64,000 bases of DNA from Haloarcula sp. CBA1127 (GTDB lineage Archaea > Halobacteriota > Halobacteria > Halobacteriales > Haloarculaceae), in contig NZ_BCNB01000004.1 in the NCBI RefSeq assembly GCF_001485575.1, forward strand, positions 62,001-126,000. The letters are read 5' to 3'. Below, in pieces: positions 50,709 through 60,763 of the stretch; position 1 is the first letter of the stretch, and every line of letters starts with the position of its first letter. Under the pieces are notes generated by a model. It was given only the letters and a program-made list of their open reading frames with translations, was not told where the DNA came from and did not search any database. Both the position numbers and the translations under genes were made by a program.

Positions 50709-51899
50709 ATGGGATATAACAACCGATCAACACGCCGCCAGCTACTCGCGGGGACGGGCCTCGCGTTCGGTTCGGCACTGGCCGGCTGTGCGTCGATATC
50801 TGGATCAGACGACACGGATGACTCCAATGAGTCGACTACGACAGAACAGGCAGACAGCTACGAGGCCTGTATCGAGCCAGTAGGCTGTCAGACTTTCGAG
50901 TCGGTACCTGAGACCTACATCGTCAACAACGGCGAGTGGGCCGATATGGCCTTTGCACTGGGTAAACGCGATGGGTTCCTGACGTCGACTAACATGATAC
51001 CCGGATTCCTCTTCGAGCCGTTCGGGCTGGACGTACCGCCGCGCTCGGAGACAGAGTCGATGTCAGCGGTTAGCTGGGACAAGGAGATCTTCTACGAGCG
51101 CGAGCCCGATGTGATCTTGATGGACCCCAACTACATGCATGGCACCGGCTGGGACGACTCATGGGACGAGGCAGACACCCAGGAAATCAGCGAGAACGTT
51201 GCTCCCTTCTTCGGGAACAACATCCTGCGTCGACGAGATTTCCACGACTACAAACTCTACTCGCTGTACGAGGCCTTCGAGCGGCTTGCTGAGCTGTTCC
51301 AAGAACGCGAGCGCTACGAGGCAATGGTGTCTGTTCACGACGACCTTCAGAAGGAGATCCAATCGCGGCTCCCGTCGGATGGCGGCCAGCCGACGATTGG
51401 TCTTGTCAACAGTGCCACTAATCCGAGCGAAGGGACGTTTTATCCGATGAATACGGACGCGGACGGTATCGAAATGAAACCGTACCAGGATCTCGGCATC
51501 GAAAGCTCATTCACCCCTGAGCTGGTCGAGAGTGGAACCATTGACTACGAACAGCTGCTTGACGTCGATCCCGAGATCATCGTCGTCCACTGGGGAATCA
51601 AAACCACCGGCGACACTGATAGCTTCTCGTCGTCGGCGTTCCACAAGCAGTTCGTTGAGCCAATGGAGACCGATCCGGTCGGCAGCCAGCTGAAAGCGGT
51701 CGAGGAGGGCAACATCTATCCCGGTGCGTTCGGCTCGCAAGGCCCACTGGTGAACCTGCTCCAGACCGAGATGGTCGCCCAGCAGCTCTATCCCGAGGAG
51801 TTCGGCGAGTTCGAGCCCGAACGGTTCCCCGAGGTAGCCGACGACAAACAGCTGTTCGACCGCCAGCGGGTGAAAGACATCGTTCAGGGACGCTTCTAA
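50709..51899 (+). CDS. Tat-exported lipoprotein, siderophore-binding ABC component
   Basis: A 396-residue protein with twin-arginine signal and lipobox (TRRQLLAGTGLAFGSALAGC), then a type III periplasmic-binding fold: YIVNNGEWADMAFALGKRDG, EREPDVILMDPNYMHG, a long connecting helix (FERLAELFQERERYEAMVSV), and DYEQLLDVDPEIIVVHWG. It resembles iron-siderophore binding proteins (FepB/FecB group). No permease or importer ATPase follows, so these must be elsewhere. Metal box 5 controls it. Confidence 0.9.
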   Translation: MGYNNRSTRRQLLAGTGLAFGSALAGCASISGSDDTDDSNESTTTEQADSYEACIEPVGCQTFESVPETYIVNNGEWADMAFALGKRDGFLTSTNMIPGFLFEPFGLDVPPRSETESMSAVSWDKEIFYEREPDVILMDPNYMHGTGWDDSWDEADTQEISENVAPFFGNNILRRRDFHDYKLYSLYEAFERLAELFQERERYEAMVSVHDDLQKEIQSRLPSDGGQPTIGLVNSATNPSEGTFYPMNTDADGIEMKPYQDLGIESSFTPELVESGTIDYEQLLDVDPEIIVVHWGIKTTGDTDSFSSSAFHKQFVEPMETDPVGSQLKAVEEGNIYPGAFGSQGPLVNLLQTEMVAQQLYPEEFGEFEPERFPEVADDKQLFDRQRVKDIVQGRF

Positions 51900-52010
51900 C
51901 TGACGAATGCAGTCAACACGCCACGTAATTGGAAATAACGGCCCCAAACGACCGATCACTCTGCCAGTCTCTATAAATAACCGCTGTCTAAAACGTGGTT
52001 GGTTACAGCT

Positions 52011-53924
52011 GTGAGTTCAGATGAATTTGATTCCGGTACAGGTGAACTCGGAACACGCCAACAGGAGGTGACAAGCCCTCTTCTCCGGCTGTTTTTGAAC
52101 TACGGCCGTCCAGAAGCCAGTTGGCTTGGGGTGGGGTTGGTGGCCAGTCTCGGTGCCCACACCGCGACGCTGGTGACGCCGCTTATCCTCGGGACGACTA
52201 TCGACGCTGTCTTCACCGGAGAAAGTCCTTACCGACTCCCGCTGGTCCCAGCAGCGTGGCTACCTGTCGAACCGACCGCGCAGTTTTGGTTGTCGGTGGC
52301 GCTCATCGGCGCCTCACTCGGTGTCACGACCTCGCTGACCTGGGTCCGTGGTGTAGCAATGAACGTGTTCGCATACAAAGTGTTACACGAGATCCGGATT
52401 GATGCTTACGAACGGCTCCAGCGTTTGGATATGTCGTTTTTTGACGACACACAGACCGGCGAGGTAATGTCAGTCCTCAATAACGACACCTCGAATCTTG
52501 AACGGTTCCTCGACAACGCCCTGAGCCAGAGTGTCCGTATTCTCGCCATTGTTGTGGGAATCTCGGTCGTCTTGTTCCACACGAATGCACAACTCGCCGT
52601 TGTCACGTTAGTTGTCGTTCCATTCCTCGTCGGTTTTACGTGGTGGTTCATGCGCGTTGTCGAACCACGGTATGCAACCCTACGCTCGAAGATCGGGAAG
52701 CTGAACACGCAAATCGAAAACGGAATCAGTGGGATCGAACTCGTCAAAACAGCGAACACGGCTGCACGTGAAAACAGGCGGATGCAGGGTGTTTCACATG
52801 GATTGTTTGAGGCGAGAGTCGACGTCTCAAAGTTGGCGTTCCTCTACCGACCGGGGATGAAGCTGCTGACGGGGACCGCCCTGCTCGCAACGTTCATTAT
52901 CGGCGGTATCTGGGTCTTCTCAGGTCCACCCCCGGGATTCTCCGGCGAACTTAGCGTTGGCGAGTTTGTCGTGTTCATTCTGTTGGTCCAACAGCTCACC
53001 GCGCCGCTCGCACAGTTGTCGAACATCGTCGACTGGTACGAAAACGCTCGCGCCTCAGGCAAGCGAATCTGTGGTCTGTTCGATGTCCCGGTCCGCATCC
53101 ACGAGTCAACCGACCCTGTTTCGCTCAATACCGTCGATGGCCATGTCGAATACGATGACGTCAGCTTCGCATACGAAGCCGACGAGCAGATTCTCGACAG
53201 TATTAGTTTCACTGCTGAGCCGGGCGAGACGATAGCGCTGGTCGGTCCAACGGGAGCCGGTAAATCGACAGTCGCCAAGCTCCTGTTACGACTGTACGAT
53301 GCTGACGAGGGAACTGTCCGAATCGACGGCCACGATGTACAGAACGTCCGTCTTGGTGATCTCCGTGAGTCAGTCGGCTACGTAAGTCAGGGAACAGTGC
53401 TGTTCGATGGGACTGTGGCCGAAAATATCCGGTACGGACAGTTTGATGCGAGCGATGAGGCGGTCAGGGAAGCCGCCCGGGCTGCCGAGGCCCACACATT
53501 TATCCAGGCGCTTTCGTCCGGATACGACACCCGCGTCGGTGAGCAGGGCGTCAAACTCTCCGGAGGACAGCGTCAGCGGATTGCGCTGGCACGAGTTATC
53601 CTCCAGGACGCCGATATCATCCTGCTCGATGAGGCGACAGCCAGCGTCGATACCAAAACCGAGGCGCTGATACAGCGGTCACTTGATCGCGTCACTACCG
53701 ATCGGACCACTGTTGTTATCGCCCATCGACTGTCAACAATCAAGGATGCTGACACAATCCTCACACTCGATAACGGACGGATCGTCGAGTGTGGAAGCCA
53801 CGAAGAACTGCTGGCCGAGGACGGTCTCTATGCAAACCTCTGGGGTGTCCAGGCGGGCGAAACCGACTCGCTTCCCGATGCGTTCCTCAAACGGACGTCA
53901 AAACCATCTGTAAACAACAATTAA
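52011..53924 (+). CDS. ABC-type exporter, half transporter
   Basis: A 637-residue ABC exporter (membrane domain followed by ATPase). The membrane part has six hydrophobic segments (about residues 25-330). The ATPase shows Walker A GPTGAGKST, Q-loop, signature LSGGQRQR, Walker B IILLDEATASVD and H-loop VIAHRLST. In NIS clusters such a protein can release the siderophore. I chose GTG 52,011; TATAAATAA (51,972-51,980) lies 31-39 bases upstream. A TTG at 51,999 is the alternative. No clear metal box at this promoter, so it may rely on read-through from the binding-protein gene. Confidence 0.92.
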   Translation: MSSDEFDSGTGELGTRQQEVTSPLLRLFLNYGRPEASWLGVGLVASLGAHTATLVTPLILGTTIDAVFTGESPYRLPLVPAAWLPVEPTAQFWLSVALIGASLGVTTSLTWVRGVAMNVFAYKVLHEIRIDAYERLQRLDMSFFDDTQTGEVMSVLNNDTSNLERFLDNALSQSVRILAIVVGISVVLFHTNAQLAVVTLVVVPFLVGFTWWFMRVVEPRYATLRSKIGKLNTQIENGISGIELVKTANTAARENRRMQGVSHGLFEARVDVSKLAFLYRPGMKLLTGTALLATFIIGGIWVFSGPPPGFSGELSVGEFVVFILLVQQLTAPLAQLSNIVDWYENARASGKRICGLFDVPVRIHESTDPVSLNTVDGHVEYDDVSFAYEADEQILDSISFTAEPGETIALVGPTGAGKSTVAKLLLRLYDADEGTVRIDGHDVQNVRLGDLRESVGYVSQGTVLFDGTVAENIRYGQFDASDEAVREAARAAEAHTFIQALSSGYDTRVGEQGVKLSGGQRQRIALARVILQDADIILLDEATASVDTKTEALIQRSLDRVTTDRTTVVIAHRLSTIKDADTILTLDNGRIVECGSHEELLAEDGLYANLWGVQAGETDSLPDAFLKRTSKPSVNNN

Positions 53925-53972
53925 CGATCAGCAACACTAGACCGAACCCCAAAGACTGGATGCAAAAATGAT

Positions 53973-53988
53973 TTTAGGCCAGCCTAAA
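53973..53988. promoter_or_regulatory. DtxR-type metal-repressor box 6
   Basis: TTTAGGCCAGCCTAAA, ten bases before the start of synthetase 3. Confidence 0.75.
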
Positions 53989-53998
53989 ATAAAGCCGT

Positions 53999-56083
53999 AT
54001 GACACGACGGCTGTTATCCGATACAAACGGTGAGGATGATCTGCTCGACCACGCAGCACTGACAGAACACGAACGAAGTGGACTGCCTGCAGCCTACTAT
54101 TATGCCGACCAACACGACTTTGCAAGTCCCGCTGACAAAGGCTACCGCCGCCAACTGGTCAACGCTAGACGATCGATCCTCGAACGGTTGCTCGGTGGAT
54201 TGGCTCGGGATGCTCCAGCAGGAATTCCAGAGCCAGTGGTTGTCAGCATCGACGGGGCCACGAAAGCGGCGGTAGACACGGTTCCAGGGGCGGACGATGT
54301 AGCGACACTCGTAGAGCGCGTTCCCGATTCAGGAGAGGCCGAGCAATTGCTCGTGATCCGGTTTCCAGCTGTGACGGCTTCTGTCGTTGCCCCTGTTGTA
54401 ACAAGTGGGCCGTACGGTCGTTTTCGGTTTGGTAAGTGGGCTGTGATCTGTCGTCCCGACGAAGTCAATCCAGTTGGGAGTCCAGAAGCAGTCGTGAGAC
54501 TTCTCGAACGGGAAGAAGCGTTTCCAACGGCCGACGACGCCGACCGCTTCCGCTTGGAGGTGGGCAAGAGCGTTGCAAACCTCGCGTTGGCGCGTCTCGG
54601 TCAGCACACTCTCTGGAGCCATCTCGACCAAACGCCAGTACCGACAGCCGACCGACCACGTCCAGCCGCCGACACTGGTGCCTTTTTTGATCGGCTCGTG
54701 ACCGGTGGTCACCCGATCCATCCGGGTGCAAAGCTGCGGCGGAATATGTCGCCGACAGAGCTGTTGTCGTTCACGCCGGAGTTCACCGATTCAATCTCCC
54801 TCCGATTTGTTGCGGTCCACAGGACGCGCACGCTGTCGGTGTCGGCCGACGAGAGAGCGATCTCCGAGTGGCTCTATGACCTGTTTCCCGGGTTAGCATC
54901 GGCGGTTGAACAGTCACTCCCAGCCGGTCGTGACCGGAGTAACTACATCGTTCTCCCTGTTCACCCGTGGCAATTCAGACATGTGGTGCCGGCGCGCTAT
55001 GCCCAGGCGTGTCGAAAAGGTCACGTTGTCCCCATTGTAGACTATTCGCGGTCGGCAACACCATTGTTATCACTCCGGACAGTCGTTCCTGATGCCGACG
55101 AAACGTCACGCACCACGCCGCCACACCTCAAACTCGCCATCGGCGTCCAGACGACCAACGCCGTCCGCACGCTGTCGCCAAGCGTCGTTGCCAACGGGCC
55201 ACCGCTCGGAGAATTCATCAGACAGCGGTGTGAAATCGAATCCTTCGACCGCTTCGGGGTTTGTACCGAACCAGTTGCCGCCTGTTATCACCCACCTGAT
55301 GGCCCCCATTTTGACGGAGAGGGCTACGACGATGCCCGTCATCTTGGGGCACTTATTCGACGCCACCCTGCAACCCACTCAATCGTTGCTGACTGCGAAC
55401 AGGCAGTAACGGCTGCAAGTATCCTTTCGTGTCCTCCACCGGACGACCAGTCGGTTCTTGCTGCACTCCTCGATACCACTGCCACCAATATGATCACGGC
55501 GGATCGGTCTGAGACAGTAAAGACGTTCCTTGAGGCGTATCTCGACGCTGTTATTCCCGGGCCACTCACGCTTCTCGTCAAACAGGGTATTGCGCTAGAA
55601 GCCCACCTCCAGAATACGGCCATCGTATTCAACGACGGCCGACCCACAGGCGCACTGTGTAGTGATTTCGGTGACATCAGTCTCTGCACACCACGAGTCG
55701 GTGATATCGACTTTGACCTCTATCCCGAGTCGGAGATTTGTACAGCCGATCCACAACCAGCCCGTGAGAAGCTGTGGTACTCCCTCTTCCAGAACCATTT
55801 AGGTGAGTTGATCGGCCGACTTGTCGCGACAGAACCGGTCGAGGCAGACGACTGCTGGTCGCTGGTGAGAGAGCGCTGTGAGCAGGTGTTCGACCGCTTA
55901 GCTGCTGAACGATCGGTTCCAGATGCTCGCGTCTCGGCCGACCGCGAGTCGCTGTTTGCACCACGACTGGTGCATAAACCACTGACTGCCATGCGAATGG
56001 CTGGATCCAATGGCGGACAACCGCACACGACAGTCCCCAACCCACTGTCAGAGATGACACCCAAACAGACAACATTTCAGTAA
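53999..56083 (+). CDS. IucA/IucC-family siderophore synthetase 3
   Basis: A 694-residue NIS synthetase, longer than the other two. Motifs: TGGHPIHPGAKLRRNMSPTE (standard GHPxHPxxKxRxG), IVLPVHPWQFRHVVPARYAQ, HLKLAIGVQTTNAVRTLSPS and LVKQGIALEAHLQNTAIVFN. An N-terminal extension of about 200 residues precedes the core. With box 6 it has its own iron-controlled promoter. It could attach the third building block (for example alpha-ketoglutarate or a second citrate). Confidence 0.93.
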   Translation: MTRRLLSDTNGEDDLLDHAALTEHERSGLPAAYYYADQHDFASPADKGYRRQLVNARRSILERLLGGLARDAPAGIPEPVVVSIDGATKAAVDTVPGADDVATLVERVPDSGEAEQLLVIRFPAVTASVVAPVVTSGPYGRFRFGKWAVICRPDEVNPVGSPEAVVRLLEREEAFPTADDADRFRLEVGKSVANLALARLGQHTLWSHLDQTPVPTADRPRPAADTGAFFDRLVTGGHPIHPGAKLRRNMSPTELLSFTPEFTDSISLRFVAVHRTRTLSVSADERAISEWLYDLFPGLASAVEQSLPAGRDRSNYIVLPVHPWQFRHVVPARYAQACRKGHVVPIVDYSRSATPLLSLRTVVPDADETSRTTPPHLKLAIGVQTTNAVRTLSPSVVANGPPLGEFIRQRCEIESFDRFGVCTEPVAACYHPPDGPHFDGEGYDDARHLGALIRRHPATHSIVADCEQAVTAASILSCPPPDDQSVLAALLDTTATNMITADRSETVKTFLEAYLDAVIPGPLTLLVKQGIALEAHLQNTAIVFNDGRPTGALCSDFGDISLCTPRVGDIDFDLYPESEICTADPQPAREKLWYSLFQNHLGELIGRLVATEPVEADDCWSLVRERCEQVFDRLAAERSVPDARVSADRESLFAPRLVHKPLTAMRMAGSNGGQPHTTVPNPLSEMTPKQTTFQ

Positions 56084-56110
56084 CAACGTCTTTCGACTCT
56101 GAGACGGCTG

Positions 56111-56547
56111 ATGTCGTCGTTTATTAAGGATCTCATCTTCAGTGGGAACGACACTTACCTTGTCCGATCGAAAAAGGCCGGAATCACACCCCTTACGCTG
56201 TTTCCCGGTACCAACGTGCCAGCGACAAGCGGCGACGGGACGACGGTGTTCGCGACGAATCTCAGAGTCGGGCCAGATGAGGCCGAGGCGTTCTGTCGGC
56301 GCTACAGCCGCCGCTGGCAGATCGAAAACGAGTACAAGTCCATCAAGGGTGATTTCCTTGCGAAGACGTCCTCAAAGGACTACCGCGTGCGGTTGTTCTC
56401 CTTCGTGCGGTACTCTTGTACAATATCTGGCAACTCACGGACTTCTTGTTGAAAGCGGATGTCGACGGCGAAATGGACTACGCGCCGGTCCTGACAGCGG
56501 GTGAATGTGTGGAATTGATCGCGTCAGTGTTGATTCCGCCTGACTGA
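56111..56547 (+). pseudogene. Transposase C-terminal remnant (IS4-type, ISH-like)
   Basis: Pieces in two frames: FATNLRVGPDEAEAFCRRYS, RRWQIENEYKSIKGDFLAKT, YRVRLFSFV, then after a frameshift LYNIWQLTDFLLKADVDGEM and DYAPVLTAGECVELIASVLI with stop at 56,547. The WQIENEYKSIK motif is the YREK-like Glu region of IS4-type DDE transposases. Only the C-terminal third is left. It borders the siderophore cluster on the right. Confidence 0.75.
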
Positions 56548-57156
56548 GGGCCTTCAATCTCGCCGGTTGCGCAAAAGTGGCGACGCTCTTCGAAATCACC
56601 AGGTTCCTACACAATTTTGCAAAAGTAGCAGATTCTGTAGACGGTCGGTGCTGGAACTGACCCAATCACCGCAACAGTCACGGAAGACAAGCCAAAATCT
56701 GGGAAGGAAATACCCCATCCTCCGAAACTGTGAACTTCCAGATACGGCCACTAGTTGAGACTGGAGCTCTCAATGCATACGGCTATGCTTCCCGCAGTTT
56801 CATTCAGAGGGCCGTGGTGAATCGCTAGATTTCGCGTGATTTCACTGTTTTACCACCCGTTGGTGTTATGAACTGCACACATCAAGACCTGTTACAGAAG
56901 TTTACCATACAAAGTTCGCGTACCCGAAACGGAGTATGAACAAGAACTAGAGCGAACTTGCAAGCTCCGAGCGTGTGTGGGTTACCATAACAGCGTTTTG
57001 AGGGCTGAAATCTGCCTTGATCGGGTCGAAGATTGCACTTTCTGGAGAACGGATTAGCTGTGGTATCATACCATTGTACTGATTCACGTTAGCGATCCCC
57101 GAAGCCACGGCCTGAACCGAAACCCACTACACACGACGATTGGTACACCCTAATCT
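56548..57156. other. Intergenic stretch with possible fragment
   Basis: No complete gene. A short frame reads VETGALNAYGYASRSFIQRA and stops at about 56,828; a similar VETGAINAYG occurs near 63,750. TTGCGCAAAAGTGG and TTTTGCAAAAGTAG (56,565-56,630) look like remains of an insertion-sequence end. Confidence 0.4.
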
Positions 57157-58008
57157 ATGCTGGCATTGCCAGCCTTGAGTATGATATCCGCAGTTCTCGT
57201 ACAGTTGAGTGAGATTAGCATCACAAATGGCTACGGCCTGGTAGTGTTTTTCTTGATTGGTCTCTTCGGGGGTGCACACTGTCTTGGAATGTGTGGCCCG
57301 CTCGTTGCAACCTATGCCGAGCGTATGGAAACTCAGGACCGGTGGTCGAGCGCACTCACTCTGTATGAAGTGCGTCAGCACACGCTGTTCAACATTGGCC
57401 GGACGATGAGCTATGCTACCATCGGATGCGTCTTCGGGGCTGCCGGCGCGTTACTGTACGGAACCATCGGGCTCGCCGGATTTCTCCGGCCAGCTCAGGG
57501 TGTCGTCGGTATCTGTATCGGCGTAGCAATTATCATTATGGGACTCACCCGGTTAGCTGGCTACAAACAAGGAGCCGTTGAAGGAGTTGTTGCCGGTACT
57601 GGTATCGGCTCACTATTCGCGCGAACCTACGCAGTCATTTCAACACGGGTCGACCGCTGGGTCAACGGTATCGGCATTATCGGCCTCGGTGCGCTTCATG
57701 GATTGTTGCCGTGTATGCTTCTTTATCCGGCATTCCTGTACGCGTTTGCTCAGGGCTCACCTGTATATGGCCTCCTCTCGCTCGGTGCGCTCGGGGCAGG
57801 GACGGTCCCCAGTGTGTTTCTCTACGGAACAGTTATCCAATCAGTGAGCACGCGCCAGCGACAGGTAGTCCATTACGGACTCGGTGTGTTGTTTGTTGGG
57901 CTTGGATACATACTGGTAGCAATGGGACTCATGCGGTTTGGCGTCATGCTCCCATTACCAGATATCCCGTACTATCAGCCGATCTCCGAATCGGGGGCGG
58001 TTGCGTAA
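57157..58008 (+). CDS. SafE/TauE-like (UreH-type) membrane protein
   Basis: A 283-residue protein with six to seven hydrophobic segments. FFLIGLFGGAHCLGMCGPLV and GLGALHGLLPCMLLYPAFLY each hold the conserved Gly-His-Cys or His-Pro-Cys motifs of the CcoS/SafE-like family often found next to CcoI copper ATPases. It ends one base before the start of the ATPase gene, so the two are an operon. A part in copper handling or heme-copper oxidase assembly is inferred from this linkage. Confidence 0.87.
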   Translation: MLALPALSMISAVLVQLSEISITNGYGLVVFFLIGLFGGAHCLGMCGPLVATYAERMETQDRWSSALTLYEVRQHTLFNIGRTMSYATIGCVFGAAGALLYGTIGLAGFLRPAQGVVGICIGVAIIIMGLTRLAGYKQGAVEGVVAGTGIGSLFARTYAVISTRVDRWVNGIGIIGLGALHGLLPCMLLYPAFLYAFAQGSPVYGLLSLGALGAGTVPSVFLYGTVIQSVSTRQRQVVHYGLGVLFVGLGYILVAMGLMRFGVMLPLPDIPYYQPISESGAVA

Positions 58009-58009
58009 C

Positions 58010-60463
58010 ATGTCCACCTGTACACTCTGTGACCTCCCTATCGAAGATCCGATTACCGACGATGACATTGACGGTGAGTTCTGCTGTCGGGGCTGTCTAG
58101 AGGTCGCACACTTGGTTGACAACGGCGAGGATGTCGACCTTTCGGTTGCGGCCGTCCGTGACCGCGTTGAGGCCGAGAATTCCAGGCCAGATGTCCCCGA
58201 GGGCGCCGAAACGGCCTACCTCTCGATAGACGGAATGCACTGTCAGACCTGTGAAGGATTCATTGAACTCCTTGCCGAAGAAGAGGACGGGGTTCACGAG
58301 GCACGCGCGAGTTACGCGACTGAAATGGCGCAGGTGGTGTACGACCCTGACTGTATCAATCGCAACGCGATCGCTGCGGCACTAAGTCGACTGGGCTACC
58401 GAGCCCACGGTCCCGACGAAGAAAACGACTCACTGCGTTCACGCGTCGAGTTCGGCAAATACCGTTCGGCGCTCGCGGCGGTTCTGATGATGCCTGTGCT
58501 GATTCTCTACGTTCTGTTCATATACCCGGTATATCTCGGCATCTATCCCGAGAATTTTCTCTATGGGAGTACTGTTGAGGCGATGGTGTTCTGGCCACTA
58601 ATCGTCTGGAGCACACTCATACTCATCGGACTTGGATACCCGGTCTTCCGTGGAGCCTACGTGAGCTTGAAAGTCGGTCGCCCAAACATGGACGTGTTGA
58701 TAGCTATCGCAGTACTCGCAGCGTATCTCTATTCGCTGGTGGCCTACTTCACAGGCGGGCGTGACCCGTACTTCGACGTCGCAGTGATGGTGCTCGCAAT
58801 CGTCACCATCGGAAACCACCTTGAGTCACGGGTCAAACACGCTGCGCTCGGAAATCGCGCCGACCTCACGGATTCACGCGTGGATAAGGCCCGCCGGCTC
58901 GATGACGACAGTGAGGCCACTGAAACCATCGAGATTGCAAAGTGTGAGCCTGGCGACCGGCTGTTAGTCAAACCTGGTGAACGGGTCCCGGTTGACGGCC
59001 ATATCGTCGACGGGACTGCCGCAATCGACGAGGCACTCATCACGGGTGAATCCCTCCCACAACGAAAATCTGAAGGAGACAGTGTACTCGGCGGGTCGAT
59101 CCTTACAGACAATGCGATCGTCGTTGAAGTTGGTCCAGAAAAAACCAGTACGATGGATCGCCTCGTCGAACTCCTTTGGAACGTCAAGAGTTCTGCCACA
59201 GGCGTTCAGCATATTGTCAACCGCTTTGCGGTACTGTTCGTTCCGTTCGTACTTGGACTTGCCGCGTTGACTGCCACTGGCTGGTTCGTCCTTGGCAACG
59301 ATCCAAACACAGCTATAATGGCCGGTGTCTCCGTGCTAGTGGTCTCGTGTCCGTGCTCGCTCGGTATCGCTACCCCACTTGCTCTTGCGGCGGCTACCCG
59401 CGATGCCACGGACAATCGCACGCTTATTCTCAATGAGACAGTACTTGAGCGGATCGACGACTCCTCGGTCGTTGTGTTCGACAAGACTGGGACGCTCACT
59501 ACTGGAGAGATGGAACTCGTGGATGTCGTTGGCGACGATCCTGACGAAGTACTTGCGATGGCGGCTGCCGTCGAACGTCGGTCAAGCCATCCCATCGCCG
59601 CTGCGATCGACGATGCCGCCCCACCGACCACGCGCTCGGTGTCAAGCTTCAAAAGCGCCGACCGTACCGTGTCCGCACTCGTCGAGGATACGCGTGTAGT
59701 TATCGGCCATCCAGACTCCTTCGATGCTGACGCGTGGACGATTTCCACGGAGATCGAGGCAGCCGTCACACACGCCTACGAGTCGGGCACTCATCCCACG
59801 GCTGTTGCTTGGGAGGGCGCCGTCCGAGGAATCGTTACAGTCCGAGATACGCCGCGTGAGAACTGGGACCGCGTCGTTTCAGATATCACAGACGCGAACC
59901 GGGATATCGTCGTACTGACTGGCGACGACGAGCGGATGACCGAGACGTTTGCGAACCACCCCGCAGTTGATCACGTATTCGCAGGCGTGCGCCCCGAGTC
60001 CAAGGAAGTGATCGTCCAAGGACTCCGCGAGCGCGGTACGACGACAATGGTCGGCGACGGAACGAACGATGCTCCCGCACTCGCAAGTGCCGACCTCGGG
60101 ATCGCGGTGTCAAGCGGCACCGATCTGGCGATTGAGGCCGCCGATGCAGTAGTGCTTGATGACCGTCTCGATGCCGTTCCCGAAGTCTTCGAGTTGGCAA
60201 GTGTAACTCGAAGCCGGATCAAGCAGAATCTCATTTGGGCGGCTGGCTACAATGCCATAGTACTTCCATTGGCAGTGTTCGGCGTCATCACGCCGTTGAT
60301 TGCCGCCGCTATGATGGCTATCAGTAGTCTCATTGTCGTCTTTAATTCGAAACGCCGACTCCTCGCAACGGATGGAGACCGCTCGGCTGAGCCCGACTCT
60401 GGTGAGGGCACCGAACGACTCGGACCACCAGAAAAATCACCTGATTCACGAGGGGGTTCCTGA
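58010..60463 (+). CDS. CcoI/FixI-like copper P-type ATPase
   Basis: An 817-residue P1B ATPase. The N-terminus has an extra cysteine region (CTLCDLPIED…FCCRGCLEVAHL), then a heavy-metal domain (SIDGMHCQTCEGF). The core has TM6 motif VSCPCSLGIATP, phosphorylation motif VFDKTGTLTTGE, SSHPIAAAI (His-Pro) and TMVGDGTNDAPALASAD. The CPC motif indicates Cu(I) transport. The extra N-terminal Cys domain together with the SafE-like partner is typical of CcoI/FixI pumps feeding oxidase assembly. ATG 58,010 follows the preceding stop. Confidence 0.94.
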   Translation: MSTCTLCDLPIEDPITDDDIDGEFCCRGCLEVAHLVDNGEDVDLSVAAVRDRVEAENSRPDVPEGAETAYLSIDGMHCQTCEGFIELLAEEEDGVHEARASYATEMAQVVYDPDCINRNAIAAALSRLGYRAHGPDEENDSLRSRVEFGKYRSALAAVLMMPVLILYVLFIYPVYLGIYPENFLYGSTVEAMVFWPLIVWSTLILIGLGYPVFRGAYVSLKVGRPNMDVLIAIAVLAAYLYSLVAYFTGGRDPYFDVAVMVLAIVTIGNHLESRVKHAALGNRADLTDSRVDKARRLDDDSEATETIEIAKCEPGDRLLVKPGERVPVDGHIVDGTAAIDEALITGESLPQRKSEGDSVLGGSILTDNAIVVEVGPEKTSTMDRLVELLWNVKSSATGVQHIVNRFAVLFVPFVLGLAALTATGWFVLGNDPNTAIMAGVSVLVVSCPCSLGIATPLALAAATRDATDNRTLILNETVLERIDDSSVVVFDKTGTLTTGEMELVDVVGDDPDEVLAMAAAVERRSSHPIAAAIDDAAPPTTRSVSSFKSADRTVSALVEDTRVVIGHPDSFDADAWTISTEIEAAVTHAYESGTHPTAVAWEGAVRGIVTVRDTPRENWDRVVSDITDANRDIVVLTGDDERMTETFANHPAVDHVFAGVRPESKEVIVQGLRERGTTTMVGDGTNDAPALASADLGIAVSSGTDLAIEAADAVVLDDRLDAVPEVFELASVTRSRIKQNLIWAAGYNAIVLPLAVFGVITPLIAAAMMAISSLIVVFNSKRRLLATDGDRSAEPDSGEGTERLGPPEKSPDSRGGS

Positions 60464-60559
60464 CGGCCAGCGGCAGCGCTGGCCCGTCGTCTCAATGCAT
60501 ATGGAACTACTTTCTTTCGGTAGCCCCAGTTGGGTGTTTGTTCGACAACCTGCGACACA

Positions 60560-60763
60560 ATGTGGTCCTCGGCAGCCGAAACCGATACTGGACCGCCGGA
60601 CGCGGTTCGTCGAGTATTGACGCAAACCAGAGACGGAGACTTCCTAGGGCCGCTCGTAGTAGCCGTGATTGACTGCCGCTTTCAGCCCCTGTCAGTGTTC
60701 CGATGGGAAATCCGTGGCGATCCGCTCGATCACGTTCCAGTTGCCGGCACAAGTGATGTATAA
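60560..60763 (+). CDS. Small hypothetical protein
   Basis: A 67-residue frame: MWSSAAETDTGPPDAVRRVL, TQTRDGDFLGPLVVAVIDCR and FQPLSVFRWEIRGDPLDHVP. Composition looks coding. It follows the copper ATPase by 97 bases on the same strand. The single Cys and the hydrophobic centre are not diagnostic. Function unknown. Confidence 0.5.
   Translation: MWSSAAETDTGPPDAVRRVLTQTRDGDFLGPLVVAVIDCRFQPLSVFRWEIRGDPLDHVPVAGTSDV

Noticed and set aside
54142-54567. 141-codon minus-strand frame inside synthetase 3
   Set aside because: Shadow frame within a well-supported IucA/IucC gene.
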